Source: Methylorubrum populi (GTDB lineage: Bacteria; Pseudomonadota; Alphaproteobacteria; Rhizobiales; Beijerinckiaceae). From it: a stretch of 64,000 bases of DNA. The stretch spans positions 124,001 to 188,000 of the forward strand of contig JAQIIU010000002.1 in assembly GCA_036946625.1 (NCBI GenBank). The letters run 5' to 3'. Made by a program: the position numbers and the translations under genes. This document shows, in pieces, positions 18,942 to 26,836 of this stretch. The notes beneath the pieces are model-generated. The model searched no databases, had not been told where the DNA came from, and saw only the letters and a program-made list of their open reading frames with translations. Each line of letters starts with the position of its first letter. Position 1 is the first letter of the stretch.

Positions 18942-19057
18942 ATACCAACCGGCGATGATCCCGGCTCCTCGCCGGTTGCCCGCGCGAAGGCGCGGCGGCG
19001 GGCGTCCGCCGGACGCAGGGAAGCCGGCCATCGGTCGGCTTCCCTGCAGCCTGGTAT
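18942..19057. repeat. dispersed intergenic repeat D, copy 1
   Basis: Bounded by ATACC and GGTAT. It contains CCAACCGGCGATGATCCCGG with its folding partner TCGCCGGTTG, then GCGCGAAGGCGCGGC, shared with 31038-31099. Compared with that copy, an extra GC-rich hairpin block (about 18990-19050) is inserted before the right end. Confidence 0.7.
19016..19046 (-). terminator. terminator-like hairpin of the small membrane gene
   Basis: An 11-bp stem (CAGGGAAGCCG with CGGCTTCCCTG) and 9-base loop lies 11 bases beyond the stop at 19057 on the minus strand, within repeat D. There is no T-run. Confidence 0.5.
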
Positions 19058-19284
19058 CAGACGTTCGGCCGCGTGGCGCTGTACGCTCCGATGAGGAAGC
19101 CGCCCTGCAGCGCCGAGAGATAGGCGAACAGCATCAGGACATCGACCACGGTGAGTGTCTGAACGTAGACCTTCGTGAGGATCCAGACCACCATCACGGT
19201 CAGGCTGGCGGCAGTGACGGCGCCGAGCCGGAGATAGGATCCCACGGCGAAGCCGGTCAGGATCAGAAGAGACAGGGTGAGCAT
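19057..19284 (-). CDS. small membrane protein, unknown
   Basis: 75 residues with about three hydrophobic spans (LTLSLLILTGFAVGSYL, VTAASLTVMVVWILTKVYV, VVDVLMLFAYLSALQGGFLIGAY). The ATG at 19284 is preceded by AAGGAAGCGTGTC, a good ribosome binding site. I do not recognise a family. The stop codon lies at the edge of repeat D. Confidence 0.6.
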   Translation of the reverse strand: MLTLSLLILTGFAVGSYLRLGAVTAASLTVMVVWILTKVYVQTLTVVDVLMLFAYLSALQGGFLIGAYSATRPNV

Positions 19285-19919
19285 GACACGCTTCCTTGGC
19301 GAGGAGAGCCGTCCCAATCCGCCATTGCGATGAGCCGTCGATCGTGCACGGCCCTCGGCGCAATGCCAAGTTGCCTTCAAGGCTATTTATGTCCAGAAGC
19401 GCGCTGAGAAAAGCGCCTCTCATGAAAACAGATCATCGAAAATTGAGAAAATTCGTCTCATCGTGCAAGGTGCGTTGATATTTATATTTGCAAGATGTCG
19501 CAGCTTGCCGTTAAGATCTGGCGCATAAGCTTCACTGTTCTTCTTGAAAGATCTTTTTCGGGGCTGCGGTGCCGGCCGGTGGACGCATGGGCAGCGGGGG
19601 CGGCGTCGCGCTTCGCCGTCCGACCGACCCGGCAACTTTATGATGCATTCAAGCAACGCATTGGATAAAATCGGCAATATCCGGAATAAGTTGCAAACCA
19701 TCGATCGAATCGATGGAAATATCTGGATTTATAACAGTTACAAAACATAGATCTTGCATGAGTCATTCACTCCTTGTCATACGGCCCCGGTGATTTTGTT
19801 GTGTCTGCTTGGGTCCCTGGCCTGAGTTGAAAACGTCTCGGGGATCATGTGCGAAGATCATGCCGCTTCCGCTCGGCCAGCTCGGCGCGCGGGTTGGACC
19901 CGCTGGTAGGAAACCGGAC
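19285..19919. other. gene-poor AT-rich spacer
   Basis: About 635 bases without a recognisable gene. From 19380 to 19790 base composition drops well below the neighbours, with runs such as GATATTTATATTTGC and GGAAATATCTGGATTTATAA. Short ORFs have no homology features and no ribosome binding sites. It may contain promoters for both flanking divergent genes or be a remnant of foreign DNA. Confidence 0.5.
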
Positions 19920-20225
19920 ATGGCGTCGCGAGGCGGCACGACATCCCTTCGCGATCGGGCCGCCGTGGCCGGCCGGGTCGTGCTGGCGGCGGGCGGCGGC
20001 TACGGCGTCGCCGCGCTCGCCACCGCGCTCCTGTCGCTGACCCTGCCGATGGCGCGTTCGGAGGCGGTGGCGACGGCGACGCTTCTCAGCTTCGCCGTGA
20101 TGGCGGGAACCGTCGTGCTCGTCTTCGCGACCCGCACGCTCGCGCGGGCGTTCCTCACGGTCGCGGGCACGGCCCTCGTGCTCGGCGGCCTCCTCTGGCT
20201 GGCGATGCGGGGGTTCGCGCCATGA
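19920..20225 (+). CDS. DUF3649-like membrane protein
   Basis: 101 residues with three hydrophobic segments (about 19-41, 46-66, 72-96). The start at 19920 is preceded by AGGAAACCGGAC. It resembles DUF3649, which precedes PepSY-domain proteins and DUF3325 in siderophore/iron-uptake loci. The stop overlaps the next start (ATGA), indicating translational coupling. No direct function known. Confidence 0.75.
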   Translation: MASRGGTTSLRDRAAVAGRVVLAAGGGYGVAALATALLSLTLPMARSEAVATATLLSFAVMAGTVVLVFATRTLARAFLTVAGTALVLGGLLWLAMRGFAP

Positions 20226-21838
20226 AGGGAAGCTTCCGCCGGTCCATGGCGTGGCTGCACACGTGGTCCGGCCTGATCGTCGGCTGGGTGCTGTTTTCCG
20301 TCTTCGTCACCGGAACCGCGAGCTACTACCGGGCCGACATCTCCCGCTGGATGCGTCCCGAACTCGTCCGGACCGAGCCGATGCAAGGGGCTACGCAAGG
20401 GCCGGAACTCGCCGCCGCCGCCGAGCGCGCGGTGGCCTATCTCGGCGAGCACGCGGCGGCGGCGCGGGGCTGGTTCATCGGCCTGCCGCGGCCCGACCGT
20501 CCGGTGCTGGACCTGTTCTGGCGCACCCGCCCCGGCGAGCCGCCGGGCCACGTCATGCTCGATCCGAGGACCGGCGCCGAGGCCGCCGTGCGCGACACCC
20601 GCGGCGGCGACTTCCTCTACCGCTTCCATTTCGAGCTGCACATGCCGCCGATCTGGGGGCGCTGGGTCGTCGGCATCTGCGCGATGATCATGCTGATCGC
20701 GCTGATCTCCGGCATCGTCACCCACAAGCGGATCTTCTCGGATTTCTTCACCTTCCGGCGGGACAAGGCGCCCCGGCGCAGCTTCCTCGACGCGCACAAC
20801 GTCGCCGGCGTGCTGGCCCTGCCCTACCACCTGATGATCACCTATACCGGCATCGTCACCCTGGCGACGCTCTACATGCCCTGGGGCGTGACCGCCGCCT
20901 ACCAGGGCAACGTCCAGGCCTTCTTCACCGAGGCCAACTGGATCACCGCGCCGCGCCCGCCCGCGGGGCGTCCCGCCGTCCCGGCGCCGGTCGGGCCGAT
21001 CGTCGAGCGCGCGCTGGCTACCGTGCCGGAAACCCTGGAGCGGCTGGCGATCACGAACCATGGCGACGCCAACGCCACCGTGGTGGCGGTGTTCGAGGAG
21101 CCGCGCGGCCTTTCGCACGAGCATCCCCAGGTCGCCTTCGACGGCGTCAGCGGCGCGGTGCTGGAGGTGCGCAGCGGCGGCCTCAGGCCCGCGGCCAAGA
21201 CCTTCACGGTGATGACCGGCCTGCACGAGGGGCACTTCGCCGGCACGGCCCTTCGCCTGCTGTTCTTCCTGTGCGGGCTGATGGGCTGCGCCATGGTCGC
21301 CACCGGCCTCGTGCTGTGGTCGTTCGCCCGCCTGCCGAAACCGGGCGAGGCTCCCTTCTTCGGCCTGCGGCTCGTCCAGGCCCTGAACGTCGGCAGCGTC
21401 GCCGGCCTGCCGGCGGCGGTGGCGACGTTCTTCCTCGCCAACCGGCTCCTGCCGGTCGATCTCGCCGCGCGCGGGGAGTGGGAGATCCGCGCCTTCTTCG
21501 GGGCCTGGATCGCCGTGGCCCTGGCCATGCTCCTCCGCCCGCAGCGCCGGGCCTGGTGCGAGGGGTTCGCGGCGGTGGCGGCGCTCTGCCTCGCGGTCGC
21601 GGCCGCCGACATCCTGACGATCCCCGGGCACCCCTTGCGGAGGGGAGGCGGCGACCCGCTGTTCGCGTGGTTCGACGTGGCGATGCTGATGCTGGCGAGC
21701 CTGTTCGCCGTGGCGGCCCGCACGGTGCTGCGCTACGAGGGGCCGAAGCGCGAGCGGGGCGCGAAGCCAGCGGCGGCGCCGCTTCCCGCCTCTCCCGCCC
21801 GCGCACCGGCACGGCACACGGAGCCGACCCACGCATGA
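20222..21838 (+). CDS. PepSY-associated transmembrane protein
   Basis: 538 residues. It opens with FRRSMAWLHTWSGLIVGWVLFSVFVTGT, the first helix of the PepSY_TM family, and has further membrane segments near 155-175, 195-215, 340-365 and a C-terminal cluster (about 390-505). Periplasmic loops contain PepSY-like stretches (YRFHFELHMPP, TGLHEGHFAGTALRL). Members of this family are linked to ferric-siderophore reduction or iron uptake. It sits between DUF3649-like and DUF3325-like genes with 4-base overlaps on both sides. Confidence 0.88.
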   Translation: MKGSFRRSMAWLHTWSGLIVGWVLFSVFVTGTASYYRADISRWMRPELVRTEPMQGATQGPELAAAAERAVAYLGEHAAAARGWFIGLPRPDRPVLDLFWRTRPGEPPGHVMLDPRTGAEAAVRDTRGGDFLYRFHFELHMPPIWGRWVVGICAMIMLIALISGIVTHKRIFSDFFTFRRDKAPRRSFLDAHNVAGVLALPYHLMITYTGIVTLATLYMPWGVTAAYQGNVQAFFTEANWITAPRPPAGRPAVPAPVGPIVERALATVPETLERLAITNHGDANATVVAVFEEPRGLSHEHPQVAFDGVSGAVLEVRSGGLRPAAKTFTVMTGLHEGHFAGTALRLLFFLCGLMGCAMVATGLVLWSFARLPKPGEAPFFGLRLVQALNVGSVAGLPAAVATFFLANRLLPVDLAARGEWEIRAFFGAWIAVALAMLLRPQRRAWCEGFAAVAALCLAVAAADILTIPGHPLRRGGGDPLFAWFDVAMLMLASLFAVAARTVLRYEGPKRERGAKPAAAPLPASPARAPARHTEPTHA

Positions 21839-22185
21839 CGCCCGCCGTCCTCGCCGCGAATCTCGGCTTCGGTTTCGCCGCGCTCGCCGCCCTCTGCCTC
21901 AGCCTGAACCGGCACCACGCCGAGGTGTTCGATCGGCGGGCCGAGCGCGCGGCGGTGCTGCGGCTGCGCGTCTTCGGCTGGTCCGCCATCGCCGTCTCCC
22001 TCGCCGTCGCCGGGCTGTGCGAGGGCTGGCACTTCGGCGCCGTGCAGTGGATCGGCGCGCTGACCGGGGCCGGTGTCGCGCTCGTGCTGCTGCTGTCCTT
22101 CCGGCCGCGCTACGTCGCCCCGGCGGCGGTCGCCGCCCTCGTCGCGGTGGCGGTGCCGCTCGCCGTTCTCGCCGCCGCGGCCTGA
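21835..22185 (+). CDS. DUF3325-like membrane protein
   Basis: 116 residues with four hydrophobic spans; AALAALCLSLNRHHAEVF near the N-terminus resembles DUF3325. The ATG overlaps the stop of the PepSY protein, and its own stop overlaps the next ATG (TGATG). It is the third member of the DUF3649-PepSY-DUF3325 set; biochemical role unknown. Confidence 0.75.
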   Translation: MTPAVLAANLGFGFAALAALCLSLNRHHAEVFDRRAERAAVLRLRVFGWSAIAVSLAVAGLCEGWHFGAVQWIGALTGAGVALVLLLSFRPRYVAPAAVAALVAVAVPLAVLAAAA

Positions 22186-22487
22186 TGCGGGCGATCGCGC
22201 CGCTGCCGCCCCGGCAGGCCCTCGCCCGGGCGGGCGAGCGCCTCGCCGCGCACGGGTTTCGCGAGGTCGCCCGCAACGGGCGCGGCGACAGCCTCTACCT
22301 CGCCCGCGGCGACGGGCCGGAACGGCTGCGTCTCTCGAATCATGCCCGCACGCCGAAGCAGCGGCGCCTCCACCCGGAGGTGATGGCGAGCCTCGTCATC
22401 CGTGCGCCGAAGACGGAGGCGCAGGTCGCCGCGATGGTCGAGGCGGCCCTGCGCGATTTCGCGAGCGGGCTCGCCCGCCGTGTCTGA
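22185..22487 (+). CDS. hypothetical protein, 100 residues
   Basis: A soluble basic protein with no membrane segment and the motif GRGDSLYLARGDGPERLRLSNHARTP, suggesting a nucleotide- or nucleic acid-related fold, but I recognise no family. Its start overlaps the stop of the DUF3325-like gene, so it belongs to the same transcript. It ends four bases before the convergent SNase-like gene. Confidence 0.65.
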   Translation: MRAIAPLPPRQALARAGERLAAHGFREVARNGRGDSLYLARGDGPERLRLSNHARTPKQRRLHPEVMASLVIRAPKTEAQVAAMVEAALRDFASGLARRV

Positions 22488-22490
22488 GCC

Positions 22491-23120
22491 TCACAGCGAC
22501 GCGCGGGCGGCGCGCGTCCGGCGCCGTTCGGCCGGCATCTCGAACACGCCCGACCACAGCCCCAGGCGGCGGCCCCAGGCGCGCCGGTCCTCGGCGGCGT
22601 AAGCCGCGCCGCTCCGGTCGGCGACGGCGTAGCCGTTCCCGATCATCCAGGCGGCGAGGTCGTCCGCCCCGAGGCGGCACAGGGCGATGGCGGCGCCGTC
22701 CGCGGCCGGCCCGCGCGGCTCGCAGGTGACGCTCGCCCCGCCGATCCGCGCCGCCAGCGCTCCGGCGGCGGCCCGGCCGCAGGCATAGCCGCGCTCCTGC
22801 GCGTCGAAGCAGGTCTGGTCGAGATCCGGCGCGTCGATGCCGTGCAGCCGCAGGCGCCGCCCGCCGATGTCGAGGGTGGCGCCGTCGATCACCGTGGCCG
22901 GGCCGCTCACCGGCCGGAGGGCCATCTCGGCGGCGCGGGCCGGAAGCGCCGGAGCGCCCGCCGGCAGGGCGAGGAGCGGGACGAGGAGCACGCCCATCGG
23001 CCGGCGCTGGGGGGGGTCGTCGATCTGGTCGGCGGGGCGCTCGCCGGGCGCCGGCGGACTGGCGATGGTGCCGACGAGGCAGGCGGCGTAGATCAGCAGG
23101 ATGGCGGCGGTGAGCGACAT
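22491..23120 (-). CDS. SNase-like (thermonuclease homolog) exported protein
   Basis: 209 residues. N-terminal hydrophobic segment (about 3-22), a second one at 42-60 that may be the true signal, then an SNase-like domain with ATVIDGATLDIGGRRLRLHGIDAPDLDQTC and YACGRAAAGAL. Relative to active nucleases the usual DGDT and APE motifs read DGAT and APD, so catalysis is doubtful. Many alphaproteobacteria carry such periplasmic SNase-fold proteins. Convergent with the gene ending at 22487. Confidence 0.78.
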   Translation of the reverse strand: MSLTAAILLIYAACLVGTIASPPAPGERPADQIDDPPQRRPMGVLLVPLLALPAGAPALPARAAEMALRPVSGPATVIDGATLDIGGRRLRLHGIDAPDLDQTCFDAQERGYACGRAAAGALAARIGGASVTCEPRGPAADGAAIALCRLGADDLAAWMIGNGYAVADRSGAAYAAEDRRAWGRRLGLWSGVFEMPAERRRTRAARASL

Positions 23121-23280
23121 CGGGATCGACCTTGCGAGGCGGGTGACGCGCCGGCCACGGCCGGTGCGCCGACGATGCCGCCTTGTCGCCGAGAGCCTCG
23201 CGCGCCGGCCTGACGCCGCCCGTCAGCCTTCCGTCAGCCAGGATCGGGCATCTCCGTCCCGCGCCATTCCTCCGCACGCC

Positions 23281-23592
23281 ATGTCCCGCCTCCTGTTCCG
23301 CCTGCTCCTCCTCGCACTGCCCCTGGCGCTCGGCGCGGCCTCCCCGGCCCGATCCGCCTCTGACGGCGAGCGGGCGAGGCAGGCGCTGGAGCGCGGCGAG
23401 ATCCGCCCGCTCGATGCGGTGCTGGCCGCCGCCCGCGCCGCCGTGCCGGGGGACGTGGTGGCGCTCGACCTCAAGCGCGACGACGGACGCTGGCTCTACA
23501 AACTGCGCATCCTCGGCTCCGACGGGCGCCGCCGCGACGTGAAGATCGATGCCCGTTCGCTCAAGCTTCTCGACGTGGACGACGATGATTGA
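23281..23592 (+). CDS. PepSY domain periplasmic protein
   Basis: 103 residues with a clean signal peptide (about 1-25, cut after ARS or ASA) and a short PepSY-type domain (GEIRPLDAVLAAARAAVPGDVVALDLKRDDGRWLYKLRIL). Such proteins often accompany PmrAB/PhoPQ-like two-component systems. The response regulator begins 27 bases downstream in the same direction, so one operon is likely, with this protein as a possible sensor modulator. Confidence 0.85.
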   Translation: MSRLLFRLLLLALPLALGAASPARSASDGERARQALERGEIRPLDAVLAAARAAVPGDVVALDLKRDDGRWLYKLRILGSDGRRRDVKIDARSLKLLDVDDDD

Positions 23593-23619
23593 GGGCCGCG
23601 TGTCTGGAAGGGCGGCCCC

Positions 23620-24294
23620 GTGCGCATCCTCGTCGTAGAGGACGAGCCGCGCATCGCGGCCGACATCCGCGGGGGCCTGGAGCGGGCCGGCTACGTCGCC
23701 GAGATCGTCGGCGACGGCGAGGCGGCGTGGTTCCGGGCGGAGACCGAGACCTACGACGCCATGGTGCTCGATCTCGGCCTGCCGCGCCTCGACGGCCTCG
23801 GCGTCCTGCGCCGCCTGCGCGCCGCGGACGTCGCCCTGCCGGTCCTGATCCTCACCGCCCGCGACGGCTGGCGCGAGCGGGTCGAGGGGATCGACGCGGG
23901 TGCCGACGACTATCTCGTCAAGCCGTTCCGGATGGAGGAACTGGCGGCGCGGCTGCGCGCCATCCTGCGCCGCACCGCCGGGCACGCTTCAGCCGTGCTG
24001 CGAGCGGGCGCGGTCGAACTCGATACCCGCACCCGCGCGGTCTCGGTGGCGGGGCGGGAGACCGACCTCACCGCGCTGGAATACCGCCTGCTCGCCTTCC
24101 TGCTGCACCGCCAGGGGCAGGTCGTGCCGGCGGGCGAGCTGCTCGACCATCTCCATGGCAGCGACAGCGACCGCGAGGCCAACGCGCTCGAAGCCCTGCT
24201 CACCCGGCTGCGGCGCAAGCTCGGCCCCGGCATCGTCGAGACCCGCCGCGGCCACGGCTACCTCGTCCCGGCCGACACGCCCGGCGTGCCGTGA
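23620..24294 (+). CDS. OmpR/PhoP-family response regulator
   Basis: 224 residues from a GTG. Receiver domain with acidic pair in VVEDEPR, phosphoacceptor Asp51 (MVLDLGLP), Thr in ILTARDG and Lys in VKPF. C-terminal OmpR winged helix (about 125-220) with EYRLLAFLLHRQGQVV and RRGHGYLV. The stop overlaps the kinase start (GTGA). The preceding PepSY gene supports a PhoP/QseB-like envelope-stress or cation-responsive role; this is inference. Confidence 0.93.
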   Translation: MRILVVEDEPRIAADIRGGLERAGYVAEIVGDGEAAWFRAETETYDAMVLDLGLPRLDGLGVLRRLRAADVALPVLILTARDGWRERVEGIDAGADDYLVKPFRMEELAARLRAILRRTAGHASAVLRAGAVELDTRTRAVSVAGRETDLTALEYRLLAFLLHRQGQVVPAGELLDHLHGSDSDREANALEALLTRLRRKLGPGIVETRRGHGYLVPADTPGVP

Positions 24295-25649
24295 AGCGCG
24301 ACTCCCTGCGCCTGCGGCTCGGGCTCGCCGCCGCGGGGCTGATCGCCCTGGCGCTGGCGCTGGCCGGCATCGGGCTGACGCTGATCCTCGACCGGGTGCT
24401 CGACGCCCGTACCGCCGACGGCCTCGACCGCACCGCCAAGTTCATCGCCGGCCAGGTCGTCCTGGCGCCGGACGGCACGCTGCGCCTGCCGAGCGAGCCG
24501 CCGGACTCGCGCTTTTCCGCGCCCTATGGCGGTCTCTACTGGCAGGTCGAGCGCCGGGATGCCGGATCGGACGGGGCTCCTCTGCGCTCGCGCTCGCTCT
24601 GGGACCGCGGCCTCGGCACGGTGCCCGACGCCGCGCAGGAGCCGGCGGTCGGCGATCTCGCCGGGCCCGACGGCGGGCGGCTCGTCGCCGTGACCCGGCG
24701 CGTCACGATCCCCGGCAACGGCGGCGCGGTGCCGCTCGCCGTCACCGTGGCCGAGGACCGCCGCGATCTGGCCCAGAGCCGCGCCACCTTCCTGCGCCTG
24801 CTGGTGCCCTCCCTCGGCGCCCTGTTCGCGGCGCTGACGCTGGCGATGTCGCTGTTCGTGCGCCGGGCATTGGCACCCTTCCGCACCTTGCAGGCGGACC
24901 TCGCCGCGGTTCATGCCGGGATGCGGGCCAGGCTCCCCGAGACCTTCCCGGAAGAGGTGCGCCCGCTGGTGGCCGACCTCAACCGCCTGCTCGACGCACA
25001 GGAGCGGGATCTGTCGCGCGCCCGGACGGGCGCCGGCGACATGGCGCACGGCCTCAAGACGCCGCTGGCGGTGCTCGACGCCCTGGCCCGCCGCACGGAG
25101 GGGCGCGATCCGGCGCTTGCCGCGGAGATCGCCGAGCAGGCCCGGGCCATGGGCCGGCAGGTGGAGCGGACGCTGGCGCGCGCGCGGGCCGCCTCGGGCG
25201 GCCTGCGGCGGCGCGCCTGCCCGGTCGTCCCGGTGATCGAGCGGATCGTCGGCGCCCTGAAGCGGCTGCCCGAGGGCGAGGCCTTGCGCTGGGAGATCGT
25301 CGTGCCGGGCGGGCTCGGGTTCCCCGGCGACGAGGGCGATCTCACCGAGATCCTGGGCAACCTCTCGGACAATGCCCGCAAATGGGCGCATCGCCGCATC
25401 GTCGTTTCGGGGCGCGAGGCGGACGGGGAGGGCTGCCTCGCGATCGAGGACGACGGGCCCGGCATGAGCGCGGCGGCGATCGCCGGCATCGCCCGAGGCC
25501 GGCGCTGGGACGAGACCCGCCCCGGGACCGGTTTCGGCATCGCCATCGCCCGGGATCTCGCGGAAGGGGCCGGGGCGCGGTTGGAATTCGGCCGTTCGAG
25601 CCTCGGTGGCCTGCGGGTGGCACTGCGCTGGCCGGTCCGGACGGCGTGA
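24291..25649 (+). CDS. sensor histidine kinase (PhoQ/QseC-like)
   Basis: 452 residues from a GTG overlapping the regulator stop. Two membrane segments (about 12-34 and 170-190) flank a roughly 135-residue periplasmic sensor. A HAMP-like linker, a HisKA domain with His253 in GDMAHGLKTPLAVL, and an ATPase domain with N-box NLSDNARKWAH and DDGPGMS follow. The C-terminal GTGFGIAIARDLAEG G-box is present. It forms the cognate kinase of the regulator at 23620. Confidence 0.93.
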   Translation: MKRDSLRLRLGLAAAGLIALALALAGIGLTLILDRVLDARTADGLDRTAKFIAGQVVLAPDGTLRLPSEPPDSRFSAPYGGLYWQVERRDAGSDGAPLRSRSLWDRGLGTVPDAAQEPAVGDLAGPDGGRLVAVTRRVTIPGNGGAVPLAVTVAEDRRDLAQSRATFLRLLVPSLGALFAALTLAMSLFVRRALAPFRTLQADLAAVHAGMRARLPETFPEEVRPLVADLNRLLDAQERDLSRARTGAGDMAHGLKTPLAVLDALARRTEGRDPALAAEIAEQARAMGRQVERTLARARAASGGLRRRACPVVPVIERIVGALKRLPEGEALRWEIVVPGGLGFPGDEGDLTEILGNLSDNARKWAHRRIVVSGREADGEGCLAIEDDGPGMSAAAIAGIARGRRWDETRPGTGFGIAIARDLAEGAGARLEFGRSSLGGLRVALRWPVRTA

Positions 25650-25677
25650 CACGCTCCGCCCGTCCCGCCGCTGCCCC

Positions 25678-26079
25678 TCAGGCGGCGTGCCCGAGCGCTC
25701 CGAGCAGATCGGACCGGCAATAGGGTTTCGGCAGGAAGCGGCCCGCGTCCGGCAATTCGCCGCCCGTCGGCCGGATCCGGCCCGAGGTGACGACGAGCCG
25801 GATATGCGGCCAGCGCGCCCGCACCCGCGCCGCGAGCGTGAGGCCGTCCATCGAGCCCGGCATGTCGATGTCGGTGAACAGGGTGCCGAAGGCCTGCGCC
25901 CGTCCTTCCAGGAGCCGAAGGGCCGCGTCGGCGTCGGGCGCCTCGACCACCGGCAGGCCGGCATCCTCCAGCATGTCCACGGCGACCATGCGCACGAAAC
26001 ACTCGTCCTCGACCACGAGGATCCGGGACTCGGTGAGCGGATCGATGGGCGGATCAGGAAGCTTGGGCTGAAGGGACAT
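25678..26079 (-). CDS. single-domain response regulator
   Basis: 133 residues from the ATG at 26079. A CheY-like receiver only: acidic residues in VVEDECFV, phosphoacceptor Asp70 in TDIDMPGSMDG, Thr/Ser in VVTSG and Lys in LPKPY. No output domain. Such stand-alone receivers work in phosphorelays or bind partners. Convergent with the kinase gene. The LPKPYCRSDLLGAL ending is typical of receivers paired with HWE-type kinases. Confidence 0.88.
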   Translation of the reverse strand: MSLQPKLPDPPIDPLTESRILVVEDECFVRMVAVDMLEDAGLPVVEAPDADAALRLLEGRAQAFGTLFTDIDMPGSMDGLTLAARVRARWPHIRLVVTSGRIRPTGGELPDAGRFLPKPYCRSDLLGALGHAA

Positions 26080-26254
26080 CGGATCAGGGAGCAAGCTGAG
26101 CGAGGACGGGAGCGGACTGTCCTTTCTAAAGGTCGTAGCCGGAATTGGTTTCAGCGGAGCCGCAGAAGAACCGGCGAAAATTCGCAAGACCAGTTCGCGG
26201 GAGCTTTTCCCGCAGAGGCGCGCCGATCGGCCGACGGCGCGGGCCGGTGGGCAC

Positions 26255-26558
26255 GGCTCCGAACGCGTGTTGACACGGCAAGCCTTCAGGATGCCGATCC
26301 GCCCCGTCCGCACCCTCCGCCGTCATTCCGGGGCGCCGCAGGCGAACCCGGACCCGAAGGGGCGCGCGAAGCGTGCACCCCACGACGGGCCGCGACGGTC
26401 TGCTCCGGTCGCGCGTCACGGGGGGATTTCCGGGTTTCGCCGCACGACCCCGGAATGACGGACAAGGGCAAGAGGAGCGAGGGCAAGAGGAGCGAGGGCA
26501 AGAGGAGCGAGGGCAAGAGGAGCGATGTTCAAAAGCCGTGTATCCGGGTTTGCAGCCC
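26255..26558. repeat. dispersed intergenic repeat B, copy 2
   Basis: Shares with copy 3 the left end GGCTCCGAAC, CCTTCAGGATGCCGATCCGCC, the unit bounded by GTCATTCCGGGG and CCCCGGAATGAC (26322-26460), and a right tail with CAAAAGCCGTG. The right terminal repeat is eroded (GGGTTTGCAGCCC). It contains a 4-unit tandem array at 26466-26525. Confidence 0.8.
26466..26525. repeat. tandem array, four exact 15-bp units
   Basis: GGGCAAGAGGAGCGA is repeated four times without mismatch inside repeat B copy 2. Copy 3 carries only one degenerate unit near 47055. This is a slippage-prone minisatellite. Confidence 0.9.
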
Positions 26559-26836
26559 CGGCGGCCGGTGCCGTGCGTGTTGCCACCCCCGGGCCTTTGC
26601 ATTAGGGAGCCCGGCTGACGGGTGCCGGTAGCCCGCTGCGACGCTCCCTTTCATGACGCTGCCCTCGAACCTTCCCGCCACCGTCCGTGCCGGATGCGGG
26701 ATTTGCCCGTCGTGCCGTCGCCCTCGTCTCGAACGCCTGCCGCTGTCCCCTGACCCGACGACGGGCGCGGGCATCGTGGCGATGCGGCCGTCCGCCCGGA
26801 CCGCCGCCTTCGAGCCCATCGTCTCGGAGATCCGCC

